Below the pieces are notes generated by a model. It did not search any database. It was not told the origin of the DNA and worked only from the letters and a program-made list of their open reading frames with translations. A stretch of 18,933 nt of DNA, taken from an uncultured Clostridia bacterium (GTDB taxonomy: Bacteria > Bacillota > Clostridia > Christensenellales > UBA1242). The stretch is from positions 1 to 18,933 of the forward strand of contig USJH01000002.1 in NCBI GenBank assembly GCA_900554955.1, read 5' to 3'. This document shows positions 5,906 to 13,082 of this stretch, one piece after another. How positions within the stretch are numbered: position 1 is the stretch's first letter; the number at the start of each line of letters is the position of its first letter. The translations under genes and the position numbers were made by a program.

Positions 5906-7990
5906 ATGGAAAACAAAGAAATTGAAGAAACTGTTTCGCTTGAAGAAGTTTCTGAAAAAGATAAAAAAGAAAAGAGAATTAAAAAATCAAAGAAAACGGC
6001 AAAAATGGTTGATGTGAATGGAACCGATAAACCAGAAATCAAAAACCGACAAACAATGCGACTTTCAGACATTTTGAAACCGGTTTTGTTTTTAGTTTCT
6101 GCAATTGTTCTTGAAATGGTTAACTTTGCATTCATACGTTTTAAAGTTACAGGAAATTCAAATGCAGTTCAATTGTTGCCAACCTATTTCATGCTTAACT
6201 TGGCATTTTATTTGATAATTGCAAGTTTCATGTTCCTTTGCAGAAGAAAAGGTGCAAATGCGATCATGTATGTTTTCATTGGCTTTCAAGTTTTAATCAA
6301 CTGTGTAAACGCAACTCTTTATAAAGTTTTTGGTGACATTTTCTCTTTTGACATGATGAAACTTGGACGTGAAGCTGTTCAAGCATTTTCTTTCCAATTC
6401 GTAGAGTTTTGGAGCATCATTGCAAACTTTGCGATTTTAGGAGTTGTTATCACAGCTCAAGTTTTAATGGATAGAAAAATCAAAAAAGAATATGAGCTTA
6501 AAAAAATAAACAGAATGTCTCTTTTAATGGCAGTTTTTGCTTGCATGTGGACTGTTTCAGTAAGTGGATTTTTCATTCAAACTGCAACTTTTAAATCAAC
6601 AACAGATTCAATTGCTGTTGCTGAAAGCGATAAATATTTGTGGGACAACATGCAATTTAAGCTTGAAGCATATAAAAAGTTTGGAACCTATGGTTTTTAT
6701 TCAAAAAGCCTTTGCAACATGATTTATAAAAACGACAAGCTTGATGATGAGCTTAAAACCGACATTAAAAAAGGTCTTAAAGACGGACAAAAAGCAACAA
6801 ACACAAATGCAACTCTTTATGGCGACAATTTCATCATGATCATGCTTGAAAGTTTTGAATGGTTTGCAATTGACCCAATCAACACTCCAACTCTTTGGGA
6901 AATCAGAACAAAAACTGGAATTTCTTTTGAAAACTTCTATTCTAAAAACAAAACAAACATGAGTGAAGACATTGGAATTAATGGAAACATGCCAAAAGAT
7001 ACTCAAATGTCAACACTTGCAAGAAAAGATAATTTAAACACTCCATATTCACTTCCAAACCTTTTTAAAAGTCTTGGATACACTGCAAACTATTTTCATG
7101 GTTACAAGAAAACTTTCTATGAACGTGATGTTGTAAACAAAAATATGGGATTTGAATATGTCTATGGTCTTGAAGATGCAGATCTTGAAAATAAAGGCAC
7201 AAGCTTCTATGATTGGAACCTTGACACAAATTATATCAAAGCAATGGTTGACAAGTTCATTCCAAATCAAACAGAACCATTTTTCAGTTTCTTCACAACC
7301 GTAAGCACTCACGGAACTTATAACCGTTATAACGAACGTTTCGAACCATTCTATACTCTTTATGACGAACATCTTCCAGCATATAGGGCTTGGCTTGCAG
7401 ACAACACGGCATATGTTTTTCCAGAAGACCAAGATATGCAATCAATTTTCAGACAATATAAATGTGCTGCAATGGATTGCGACCGCATGGTTGAATATGT
7501 TCTTAAAACTTTGGAAGAACGTGGAATTGCAAACAACACAACTTTGCTTCTTTATGCAGACCATAACGGATATTATGACGGACTTTGCTATGCAATTAAA
7601 GACATTTCGAAAGAAGATTTCTATGATTCATATATGTATAACATTCCCGCAATGATCTATTCAAAGAAACTTGATCATCAGGTTGTTAACACTTTCTGCA
7701 ACACATATGATCTTTTCCCAACAGTTTGTGAGCTTTATGGCCTTCCTTATAACACCTATATGACACAAGGCTTTAACATTTTCAATGAGGCTGAAATTTC
7801 TCAAAGCTTGATGGTTTCATATATCTCTGGAATGTTCAAAAAAGACATCTATTCACTTAACATTGTTGATATGTATATAACTGAAGGGGTAACGCAAGAA
7901 GAAATGGATTTCTTTAAACGTGATGCTTGCAGATTCTATGAAAAACAACACATTATTGAAATTATCTATAAGCATGGTCTTTTCAGATAA
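5906..7990 (+). CDS. LtaS-like phosphoglycerol transferase (membrane sulfatase-fold enzyme)
   Basis: The 694-residue product has a Lys/Glu-rich cytoplasmic N-terminus, about five membrane segments between residues 55 and 226, and an extracellular alkaline-phosphatase-fold domain. Catalytic features match LtaS: a metal-binding Glu at 315 in MLESFEW, a nucleophile-position Thr at 350 in NKTNMSED, His469 in STHGTYN, and Asp552-His553 in LLYADHNGYY. LtaS enzymes transfer glycerolphosphate from phosphatidylglycerol to grow lipoteichoic acid and release diacylglycerol. It follows the DagK gene by 8 bases, with GGGGTAG overlapping that stop as ribosome binding site. Whether it makes polyglycerolphosphate, primes the chain or modifies another glycan is not decided by sequence. 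Confidence 0.85.
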   Translation: MENKEIEETVSLEEVSEKDKKEKRIKKSKKTAKMVDVNGTDKPEIKNRQTMRLSDILKPVLFLVSAIVLEMVNFAFIRFKVTGNSNAVQLLPTYFMLNLAFYLIIASFMFLCRRKGANAIMYVFIGFQVLINCVNATLYKVFGDIFSFDMMKLGREAVQAFSFQFVEFWSIIANFAILGVVITAQVLMDRKIKKEYELKKINRMSLLMAVFACMWTVSVSGFFIQTATFKSTTDSIAVAESDKYLWDNMQFKLEAYKKFGTYGFYSKSLCNMIYKNDKLDDELKTDIKKGLKDGQKATNTNATLYGDNFIMIMLESFEWFAIDPINTPTLWEIRTKTGISFENFYSKNKTNMSEDIGINGNMPKDTQMSTLARKDNLNTPYSLPNLFKSLGYTANYFHGYKKTFYERDVVNKNMGFEYVYGLEDADLENKGTSFYDWNLDTNYIKAMVDKFIPNQTEPFFSFFTTVSTHGTYNRYNERFEPFYTLYDEHLPAYRAWLADNTAYVFPEDQDMQSIFRQYKCAAMDCDRMVEYVLKTLEERGIANNTTLLLYADHNGYYDGLCYAIKDISKEDFYDSYMYNIPAMIYSKKLDHQVVNTFCNTYDLFPTVCELYGLPYNTYMTQGFNIFNEAEISQSLMVSYISGMFKKDIYSLNIVDMYITEGVTQEEMDFFKRDACRFYEKQHIIEIIYKHGLFR

Positions 7991-8000
7991 ATTTAACTTA

Positions 8001-8028
8001 AACTTTCCAAGAAATTGGAAAGTTTTTT
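8001..8028 (+). terminator. Intrinsic terminator of the dagK-LtaS operon
   Basis: A perfect 10-bp stem (AACTTTCCAA with TTGGAAAGTT) closes a GAAA tetraloop and is followed by T-rich sequence. Confidence 0.92.
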
Positions 8029-8047
8029 GTTTAAACAAAACAGCCAT

Positions 8048-8076
8048 TTGACAAAGTTTTTAGTTTGTTATATTTT
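8048..8076 (+). promoter_or_regulatory. Promoter for the RNHCP gene
   Basis: TTGACA at 8048-8053 is followed after 17 bp by TATTTT (8071-8076), with an overlapping TATATT at 8069. A ribosome binding site AAAGGGG lies at 8099-8105. Confidence 0.65.
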
Positions 8077-8112
8077 ATATTCATAAAATGATAAGCTTAA
8101 AGGGGAAAAGTT

Positions 8113-8451
8113 GTGGCATTAAAACAATTCACAAAAAATGATAACGGTTTTGTTTGCGAGTGTTGTGGATATAAAGTTGAAAAACTTGGATATACATCAA
8201 GAGATCATTGCCCCAATTGTCTTGTTTCAAAACATGTTGATGTTTTTCCCGGTGACAGACAAAACAAGTGTGCGGGACTCATGATTCCAACCGGCATATC
8301 CGTTTTGAAAGATGGATATATAATTGAATATACATGTTCAAAGTGTGGAGAACACCACAGAAACAAGTCGGCAGAAGATGACAATTTCGACACAATTTTG
8401 TCTGTGATGAATAAATCTTATAAAGTAGAAAGGTTTTTGGCTAAAAAATAG
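8113..8451 (+). CDS. RNHCP-type zinc-ribbon protein
   Basis: The 112-residue product starts with GTG. It carries two zinc-ribbon halves: CECC at 15-18 with CPNC at 33-36, then Cys53 and CSKC at 75-78. The order F-x-C-x2-CG, HCPNC, HVD, PGDR, NK-C-x-G-x-M and a second C-x2-CG near HHRNK matches the RNHCP domain family. The name-giving residues here read RDHCP (30-34), with Asp replacing Asn. The family is small, cytoplasmic and of unknown function, with a nucleic-acid role suspected from the ribbon fold. It has its own promoter, and I see no convincing terminator after the gene. Confidence 0.8.
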   Translation: MALKQFTKNDNGFVCECCGYKVEKLGYTSRDHCPNCLVSKHVDVFPGDRQNKCAGLMIPTGISVLKDGYIIEYTCSKCGEHHRNKSAEDDNFDTILSVMNKSYKVERFLAKK

Positions 8452-8480
8452 GCGAACGTGCCATAAATTTTCAATTGTTG

Positions 8481-8510
8481 TTGACAAAAGTGCGACTGCG
8501 GTTTTATAAT
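8481..8510 (+). promoter_or_regulatory. Promoter of the aspS-asnS operon
   Basis: TTGACA at 8481-8486 and TATAAT at 8505-8510 are 18 bp apart. Transcription would start near 8517, giving a leader of about 160 nt before aspS. Confidence 0.82.
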
Positions 8511-8539
8511 AAAATCAATCTATGAAAAACAGGAAAAAG

Positions 8540-8658
8540 CAATATGAAAAACATTATTGATGGCGATAATAAAAAATAATTTAAGCACATATTAATGGGT
8601 TCATATTGTCAAGCAAAAAAAATCTTAAAACTTTTTGGCAAACCCAAAAAGTTTTTTG
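8540..8658 (+). promoter_or_regulatory. Candidate transcription attenuator of aspS-asnS
   Basis: Pairings visible in the leader: 8540-8548 with 8600-8608 (9 bp, covering the leader-peptide start codon); 8580-8585 with 8624-8629 (TTTAAG with CTTAAA, immediately after the leader stop and overlapping the terminator's 5' arm); and 8596-8601 with 8641-8646 (TGGGTT with AACCCA, overlapping its 3' arm). Either of the last two could act as an antiterminator. I see no T-box sequence (GGTGG-type bulge) and no Stem I features. Confidence 0.5.
8544..8579 (+). CDS. Candidate Asp/Asn-rich leader peptide (11 aa)
   Basis: ATG at 8544 is preceded by AGGA (8531-8534) at 9 bases. The peptide reads MKNIIDGDNKK: Asn at 3 and 9 and Asp at 6 and 8, four of eleven residues, cognate to the two synthetases encoded downstream. 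An intrinsic terminator follows 47 bases later. This is the arrangement of a ribosome-stalling attenuator, but the ORF is very short and chance cannot be excluded from one sequence. Confidence 0.5.
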   Translation: MKNIIDGDNKK

Positions 8659-8664
8659 TTTTAT
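8627..8664 (+). terminator. Leader terminator immediately upstream of aspS
   Basis: AAAACTTTTTGG (8627-8638) is a perfect 12-bp complement of CCAAAAAGTTTT (8644-8655) around the loop CAAAC, followed by TTGTTTTAT. It sits inside the operon leader, one base before the AAGGAG ribosome binding site (8665-8670), not behind a gene. That position makes it regulatory. Confidence 0.8.
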
Positions 8665-8676
8665 AAGGAGAAAAAC

Positions 8677-9957
8677 ATGAAAATTAGTGAAATTAAACCA
8701 GGAAAAGTAGAGTTTCAAGGCTGGATTGAAAATTTGCGTGATAAAAAGAATATGCAATTTATTGTTATTCGTGACCTTTCTGGAAAAGTTCAGGTTACAG
8801 TTATCAAGGCTGAAAAACCAGAAATTGCAGAAATCTTTTCAAAAGCAACCTTGGAAAGCACTGTAAAAATTAAAGGGGAAGCAGTTGCAAACGAATTTGT
8901 TAAACTTGGTGGAATTGAAATTATTCCTGAAGAAGTTGAGCTTACAAGCCATGCAGAAGCATTGCCAATTGCAGAAGACAGTTCAATTGATCAACGTCTT
9001 GATTATCGTTGGGTTGATCTTAGAAGTCCTTCAAAAACTCTTATTTTCCAAGTTGAAACAACTTTAAACCAAGCAATGCGTCAATATGCAATTGATCATG
9101 GTTGCATTGAAATTCACACACCAACTCTTATCGGAACTTCAAGTGAAGGTGGGGCAGATGTTTTTGAAGTTAAATATTTCGACAAAAAAGCATATCTCAT
9201 TCAAAGCCCACAATTCTATAAACAAATGGCAATGTGTGCTGGATTTGAAAAGGTTTTGATCAACACTCCAATTTTCCGTGCTGAAAAATCACACACAAAA
9301 CAACATGCAACAGAATTTAGCGGTTTTGATATTGAAATGAGCTATGTTAATGGTGTTGAAGATGTAATGCAGTTTGAAGAAAACTTGCTTGCATATGCCA
9401 TTAATGAAGTTGCAAAGAAACATGGCGAAAAAGTGAAAGAACTTTTGAATGTTGATATTGTTGTTCCAACAGTTCCGTTCCCAAGAATCACAATGAAAGA
9501 AGCATATCAAATTCTTCGTTCTCTTAATATTGACATTAAAGATGGCGATGACTTCTCAAAAGAACAAGAAGTTGCTCTTTGCGACTATATGGAAAAGAAA
9601 AATGGTCATCAATTCTTCTTTGTTAAAGAATATCCAACAAAAGTTAGAGCTTTCTATACAATGGCAAAAGAAGATGAACCTGAATATTCAAAATCATATG
9701 ACCTTTATTTTAAAGACGTTGAAATCACTTCTGGGGCACAAAGAGAACATCGCCCAGATGTTTTGAAAAAACAAATTGAAGAACGTGGAATTGACACAGT
9801 TCCAATGACAGACTATATCAATTTCTTTAAAAATGGCTGTCCACCACATGGTGGATTTGGTCTTGGTCTTGACCGACTTTTTTTGCTTCTTTTGGATCTT
9901 CCAAGCCTTAAAGAAGCAATGTATATTTTCCGTGGTCCAGACCGTTTGAACCCATAA
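8677..9957 (+). CDS. aspS: Aspartyl-tRNA synthetase, archaeal/eukaryotic (short) type
   Basis: The product has 426 residues from the ATG at 8677. An upstream in-frame ATG at 8635 lies inside the leader terminator, whereas AAGGAG at 8665-8670 points to 8677. An N-terminal OB-fold (about 1-95) should bind the anticodon. The class II core follows, with QSPQFYKQ, motif 2 FRAEKSH from 200 and motif 3 GGFGLGLDR at 392-400. It lacks the GAD insertion of the ~590-residue bacterial AspRS and so belongs to the archaeal-type group also found in some Clostridia. It charges tRNA-Asp. Some members also charge tRNA-Asn; here the adjacent AsnRS suggests direct Asn-tRNA synthesis exists. Compared from memory with the Thermococcus enzyme, the position of discriminating Trp26 reads Glu17, while the Lys85 equivalent is retained, so specificity is undecided. 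Confidence 0.92.
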   Translation: MKISEIKPGKVEFQGWIENLRDKKNMQFIVIRDLSGKVQVTVIKAEKPEIAEIFSKATLESTVKIKGEAVANEFVKLGGIEIIPEEVELTSHAEALPIAEDSSIDQRLDYRWVDLRSPSKTLIFQVETTLNQAMRQYAIDHGCIEIHTPTLIGTSSEGGADVFEVKYFDKKAYLIQSPQFYKQMAMCAGFEKVLINTPIFRAEKSHTKQHATEFSGFDIEMSYVNGVEDVMQFEENLLAYAINEVAKKHGEKVKELLNVDIVVPTVPFPRITMKEAYQILRSLNIDIKDGDDFSKEQEVALCDYMEKKNGHQFFFVKEYPTKVRAFYTMAKEDEPEYSKSYDLYFKDVEITSGAQREHRPDVLKKQIEERGIDTVPMTDYINFFKNGCPPHGGFGLGLDRLFLLLLDLPSLKEAMYIFRGPDRLNP

Positions 9958-9967
9958 GGAGAGAAAT

Positions 9968-11356
9968 ATGAAACGTATTGAAATTAAAGATTTAAACAAA
10001 AACTATCAAGATTTTGGTGGAAAAAGTGTAACAATTTGTGGTTGGGCAAGAACCATTCGTGACTCTAAAAACATTGCATTTGTATCTCTTAATGATGGTG
10101 CTTTTAAATGTGTGCAAGTTGTTGTCGAGCGTGAAAAAGTTGCAAACTATGACGAAGTTGTAAAGCAAATTTCTGGTGCATCATTTTGCGTTACAGGAAA
10201 GGTGATTTTAACCCCAGAAGCACAACAACCATTTGAAATTAATGCAGAAGAAGTGAAGGTTCTTGGCGAATCTTCTGCCGACTATCCGCTTCAAAAGAAA
10301 CGTCACACAATCGAATTTTTGAGAACAATTCCAACAATCCGTGCTCGTGGAAACTTGTTTAATGCAGTTTTCAGAATTCGTTCTACTGCTGCATATGCAA
10401 TTCATAAATTTTTCCAAGAAAGAAACTTTGTTTATATTCACACACCAATCATCACAGCAAACGACTGTGAAGGTGCTGGTGAAATGTTCCAGGTTACAAC
10501 TCTTGACCTTGATAAACTTCCAATGAAAGATGGAAAAGTTGACTATTCTCAAGACTTTTTTGGAAAGAAAGTTTCTCTTACTGTTTCAGGACAACTTCAT
10601 GAAGAAACTTTGACTCATGCATTTGGAAAAACCTATACATTTGGTCCAACTTTCAGAGCTGAAAATTCAAACACATCTCGTCATGCTGCAGAATTCTGGA
10701 TGATGGAACCTGAAATGTGCTTTACAGACATTGATGGTCTTATGGACAATGAAGAAGAAATGGTTAAATATGTCATTTCATATGTGATGAAAGAATGCCG
10801 TGACGAACTTGAATTTTTAAATAAGTTTGTTGACACTGGACTTCTTGACCGCCTTGAAAACATTGTTTCAAACAATTTTGTTCGTCTTGACTATACCGAT
10901 GCGATCAAAGAACTTGAAAAAGTTAAAAACAAATTTGTTTTCCCTGTTTCTTGGGGAATTGATCTTCAAAGTGAACATGAAAGATATTTAACCGAAGTTG
11001 TTTATAAAAAACCAGTATTCTTGAAAAACTATCCAAAAGAAATTAAAGCTTTCTATATGCGTCAAAATGATGATGGCAAAACCGTTGCAGCTGTTGACCT
11101 TTTGGTTCCTGGAATTGGCGAACTTATTGGTGGAAGTCAACGTGAAGAACGTCTTGATGTCCTTTTAAACAGAATGAAAGAGCTTGGTCTTAAAGAAGAA
11201 GATTATTCATGGTATCTTGACACTCGAAGATTCGGAACAAACATTCACTCTGGATATGGTCTTGGATTTGAAAGAATGGTTATGTATTTAACTGGAATTT
11301 CAAACATTCGTGATGTTGAAATTTTCCCAAGAACTGTTGGCTCAATTCAAGGATAA
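9968..11356 (+). CDS. asnS: Asparaginyl-tRNA synthetase
   Basis: The 462-residue product has the normal AsnRS length. The N-terminal OB-fold (about 15-110, CGWARTIRDSKNIAF) is followed by a class II catalytic core with motif 2 FRAENSNTSRH from 229 and motif 3 GYGLGFER at 429-436. The AsnRS-type end IFPRTVGS is present. It ligates asparagine to tRNA-Asn in the cytosol. The ribosome binding site AAGGAG overlaps the aspS stop codon, the intergenic gap is 10 bases, and the two genes share the promoter and leader at 8481-8664. No strong terminator follows; a 7-bp hairpin at 11394-11411 (CTCTTTT with AAAAGAG) is the only candidate. Confidence 0.95.
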   Translation: MKRIEIKDLNKNYQDFGGKSVTICGWARTIRDSKNIAFVSLNDGAFKCVQVVVEREKVANYDEVVKQISGASFCVTGKVILTPEAQQPFEINAEEVKVLGESSADYPLQKKRHTIEFLRTIPTIRARGNLFNAVFRIRSTAAYAIHKFFQERNFVYIHTPIITANDCEGAGEMFQVTTLDLDKLPMKDGKVDYSQDFFGKKVSLTVSGQLHEETLTHAFGKTYTFGPTFRAENSNTSRHAAEFWMMEPEMCFTDIDGLMDNEEEMVKYVISYVMKECRDELEFLNKFVDTGLLDRLENIVSNNFVRLDYTDAIKELEKVKNKFVFPVSWGIDLQSEHERYLTEVVYKKPVFLKNYPKEIKAFYMRQNDDGKTVAAVDLLVPGIGELIGGSQREERLDVLLNRMKELGLKEEDYSWYLDTRRFGTNIHSGYGLGFERMVMYLTGISNIRDVEIFPRTVGSIQG

Positions 11357-11451
11357 ATTTTTTCAAATGTTTTAATATGCTTTCATTTTGTTGCTCTTTT
11401 GCATAAAAGAGAGTATATTTTAATATATAATATTGAGGAGGAAAAAATAAT

Positions 11452-11673
11452 ATGGCAAAGAAATCAGATTATTTTGGTCTTAGTTACATTGTAAGTGTTA
11501 TTCTTGCAATCATTCCTGTAACATCTTGGATTTGCGGTGCTGTAACTCGTTTTTCAGAAGGAAAAATCGTTGCTGGAATTTTAAGACTTATCTTAGGTTT
11601 CACAATTGTTTGGATTGTTGACCTTATCCTTATGATTGTAAGCAAACATATTTGGAGATTGCTTAACATTTAG
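11452..11673 (+). CDS. Small two-helix membrane protein, unknown function
   Basis: The product has 73 residues with two hydrophobic segments, about 10-32 (IVSVILAIIPVTSWICGAV) and 42-62 (GILRLILGFTIVWIVDLILM), separated by a short basic loop with FSEGK. The layout recalls small stress-membrane peptides of the Pmp3/YqaE type, but I cannot claim that family. GAGGAGG at 11435-11441 sits 10 bases before the ATG. A TATAAT-like box at 11426-11431 lies upstream without a clear -35. A terminator follows directly, so the gene is probably expressed alone or by read-through from asnS. Confidence 0.65.
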   Translation: MAKKSDYFGLSYIVSVILAIIPVTSWICGAVTRFSEGKIVAGILRLILGFTIVWIVDLILMIVSKHIWRLLNI

Positions 11674-11684
11674 TTAACAAAAAG

Positions 11685-11711
11685 AAGAATGCATTTCGCA
11701 TTCTTTTTTTG
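11685..11711 (+). terminator. Intrinsic terminator
   Basis: AAGAATGC (11685-11692) pairs with GCATTCTT (11698-11705) around ATTTC and runs into a T-tract. Confidence 0.9.
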
Positions 11712-11796
11712 TGCTTGATTTTTATAAATGGAAAAAATTTGAAAGTTAAAGAATAAAAAATAAAGAAAACATACACGTCATTTTTTAATTTTGGTC

Positions 11797-11825
11797 TTGA
11801 CAATTTTTAAGGTTTGTGTGATAAT
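11797..11825 (+). promoter_or_regulatory. Promoter for the DUF84 NTPase unit
   Basis: TTGACA at 11797-11802 and GATAAT at 11820-11825 are 17 bp apart. The leader to the NTPase start is about 155 nt and contains a small ORF, an 11-bp AU-rich stem (ATAACAATAGT with ATTGTTGTTAT) and a run of 12 T. Confidence 0.75.
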
Positions 11826-11893
11826 AATATTACAATCTCGTGTCATTCCAGATTGTGTGTAAGTTGGGAAAATTTGAAAAAATCTTCTTATGA

Positions 11894-11992
11894 ATGGCAA
11901 TAACAATAGTTCTTTTGGCTGTGGTTATTGTTGTTATAAGTGGATTTTTTTTTTTTCAGTCAAAAACCATACAAAGGAGAGAAAAAATATGA
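11894..11992 (+). CDS. Candidate 32-aa single-helix membrane peptide, coupled to the NTPase gene
   Basis: ATG at 11894 opens a 32-codon frame: MAITIVLLAVVIVVISG, four Phe encoded by T12, then a polar basic tail (QSKTIQRREKI). This is a clean transmembrane helix with a positive inside end. Its TGA at 11990-11992 overlaps the NTPase ATG as ATGA, the usual sign of translational coupling. Against it, no good Shine-Dalgarno precedes the ATG, and the same stretch can be read as a leader hairpin followed by a T-tract. I do not recognise a family. Confidence 0.42.
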   Translation: MAITIVLLAVVIVVISGFFFFQSKTIQRREKI

Positions 11993-12546
11993 AAGTTCTT
12001 ATCGGAACAAAGAACCCAGGAAAAATTCTTGGGGCAAAAAATGCTCTTGAAAATTATTTTCAAGATGTTGAGGTTGTGGGGATAAGCTCACCTTCAGAAG
12101 TAAGTGAGCAGCCTATTGGAGAAGAAACATTTCTCGGGGCAAAAAACAGGGTTAAAAATCTTGTTAAATATTCGAAAGAAAACAATATTGATGCAGACAT
12201 GTTCATGGCTGTAGAGTCCGGAATTTTCAACGAACTTGGATTCTGGGCAGTCACTAATGTTGCGGTGATTCGAGACAAAAAAGGAAATGAAAGTGTTGGA
12301 ACAAGTGCGAGCTTTCCAATCCCAAATAAATATCTTTCAGATATTAAAGAAATTGGACTTGGCGATGTGATGGATCGCATTTTCAAAGAAAACAATCTTC
12401 ACAACGGAACTGGCGGAATTGGAATTTTAACTCATGAAAAAATCACCCGAATTGACCTTAACACTCAAGCTTTCACAATGGCTTTAACTCAATTTATCAA
12501 TGGCAAAGCTTGGTCAGATGAAAATGTTGAAGAAATTGAAAAATAA
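11989..12546 (+). CDS. yjjX: Inosine/xanthosine triphosphatase, DUF84 (YjjX-like) family
   Basis: The product has 185 residues from the ATG at 11989. An in-frame ATG at 11890 would add 33 Cys/Asn-rich residues unlike the family, whereas AAAGGAGAG at 11973-11981 serves 11989. The N-terminal IGTKNPGK is the nucleotide-binding loop of the DUF84/ITPase-like fold. SEQPIGEETFLGAKNR and a central Val-Glu-Ser-Gly-Ile active-site segment match non-canonical purine NTP phosphatases. These hydrolyse ITP and XTP and keep deaminated purines out of nucleic acids. A strong promoter lies about 165 bases upstream. The symbol is by similarity; substrate preference is inferred. Confidence 0.82.
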   Translation: MKVLIGTKNPGKILGAKNALENYFQDVEVVGISSPSEVSEQPIGEETFLGAKNRVKNLVKYSKENNIDADMFMAVESGIFNELGFWAVTNVAVIRDKKGNESVGTSASFPIPNKYLSDIKEIGLGDVMDRIFKENNLHNGTGGIGILTHEKITRIDLNTQAFTMALTQFINGKAWSDENVEEIEK

Positions 12547-12550
12547 AATA

Positions 12551-12583
12551 AAACACCTTGCAAAAAGCAAGGTGTTTTTGTTT
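12551..12583. terminator. Bidirectional intrinsic terminator between convergent genes
   Basis: AAACACCTTGC (12551-12561) and GCAAGGTGTTT (12567-12577) form a perfect 11-bp stem around AAAAA. T-rich sequence follows on the + strand, and TTTTATTTTATTTT follows on the minus strand. It can serve both the NTPase gene and the minus-strand acetyltransferase unit. Confidence 0.9.
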
Positions 12584-12604
12584 GATATATTTTAAGATAA
12601 ATTA

Positions 12605-13069
12605 TCATTTTCTGAAAGTTGTTCGAATTGGTGAAAAACCAAGAGATTTATAGAATTCAAATGCTTTATCGTTTCCATTTATCGCCGTAACTTCAATTGC
12701 AAAATCGTTTCCAAAATTTTCTTTTGTCCAATTCTCAAAAGAGGTGTAAAGAGTTGTTCCAACTCTTTTTTTTCGGAATTCTTCTTTAACAAAAAGTGTT
12801 GAAAGGTTAACAATGTTTGTGTTATTTCCGTTTCCTTTTTGATTTTTTAAATATCCCATAATATAGCCAGCTGGGGTGCCATTAATCATTGCATAGGCAA
12901 GATAAACATTGTTTGAAATAATGTTGTTTAAATTGTGGTGCTTTCCACCAATAAAAGGTTCAATTGTGCTATCAAACTGAGTTTCAAACTTGCAAAGTTC
13001 TTCTAGAAATCTGTCGCAAATGTCACAATCTTCTTGGGTTTGTGCTCTGATAATTTTGATATTTTCCAT
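12605..13069 (-). CDS. GNAT-family N-acetyltransferase
   Basis: The product has 154 residues, a normal single GNAT domain. Residues 88-110 contain the beta4-alpha3 segment NLSTLFVKEEFRKKRVGT; RKKRVGT at 99-105 is the acetyl-CoA pyrophosphate loop, with Lys and Arg replacing the usual glycines. The C-terminal NDKAFEFYKSLGF (133-145) is motif B. The substrate cannot be told. The start lies 13 bases after the phosphoesterase stop on the same strand, with no recognisable Shine-Dalgarno, so translation may depend on coupling to that gene. Confidence 0.85.
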   Translation of the reverse strand: MENIKIIRAQTQEDCDICDRFLEELCKFETQFDSTIEPFIGGKHHNLNNIISNNVYLAYAMINGTPAGYIMGYLKNQKGNGNNTNIVNLSTLFVKEEFRKKRVGTTLYTSFENWTKENFGNDFAIEVTAINGNDKAFEFYKSLGFSPIRTTFRK

Positions 13070-13082
13070 TGTTTATACATTG

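Noticed and set aside
8522..8560. Alternative leader ORF MKNRKKQYEKHY upstream of aspS
   Set aside because: It has no Shine-Dalgarno, only one Asn and no Asp codon, and its ATG is only about five bases from the predicted transcript start. The ORF at 8544 fits better.
8511..8676. T-box riboswitch before aspS
   Set aside because: The leader is too short, and neither the T-box bulge sequence nor Stem I motifs are visible on either strand.
11890..11988. N-terminal extension of the NTPase from ATG 11890
   Set aside because: The 33 extra residues are Cys/Asn-rich and unlike the DUF84 fold start, while a strong AAAGGAG site serves the ATG at 11989.
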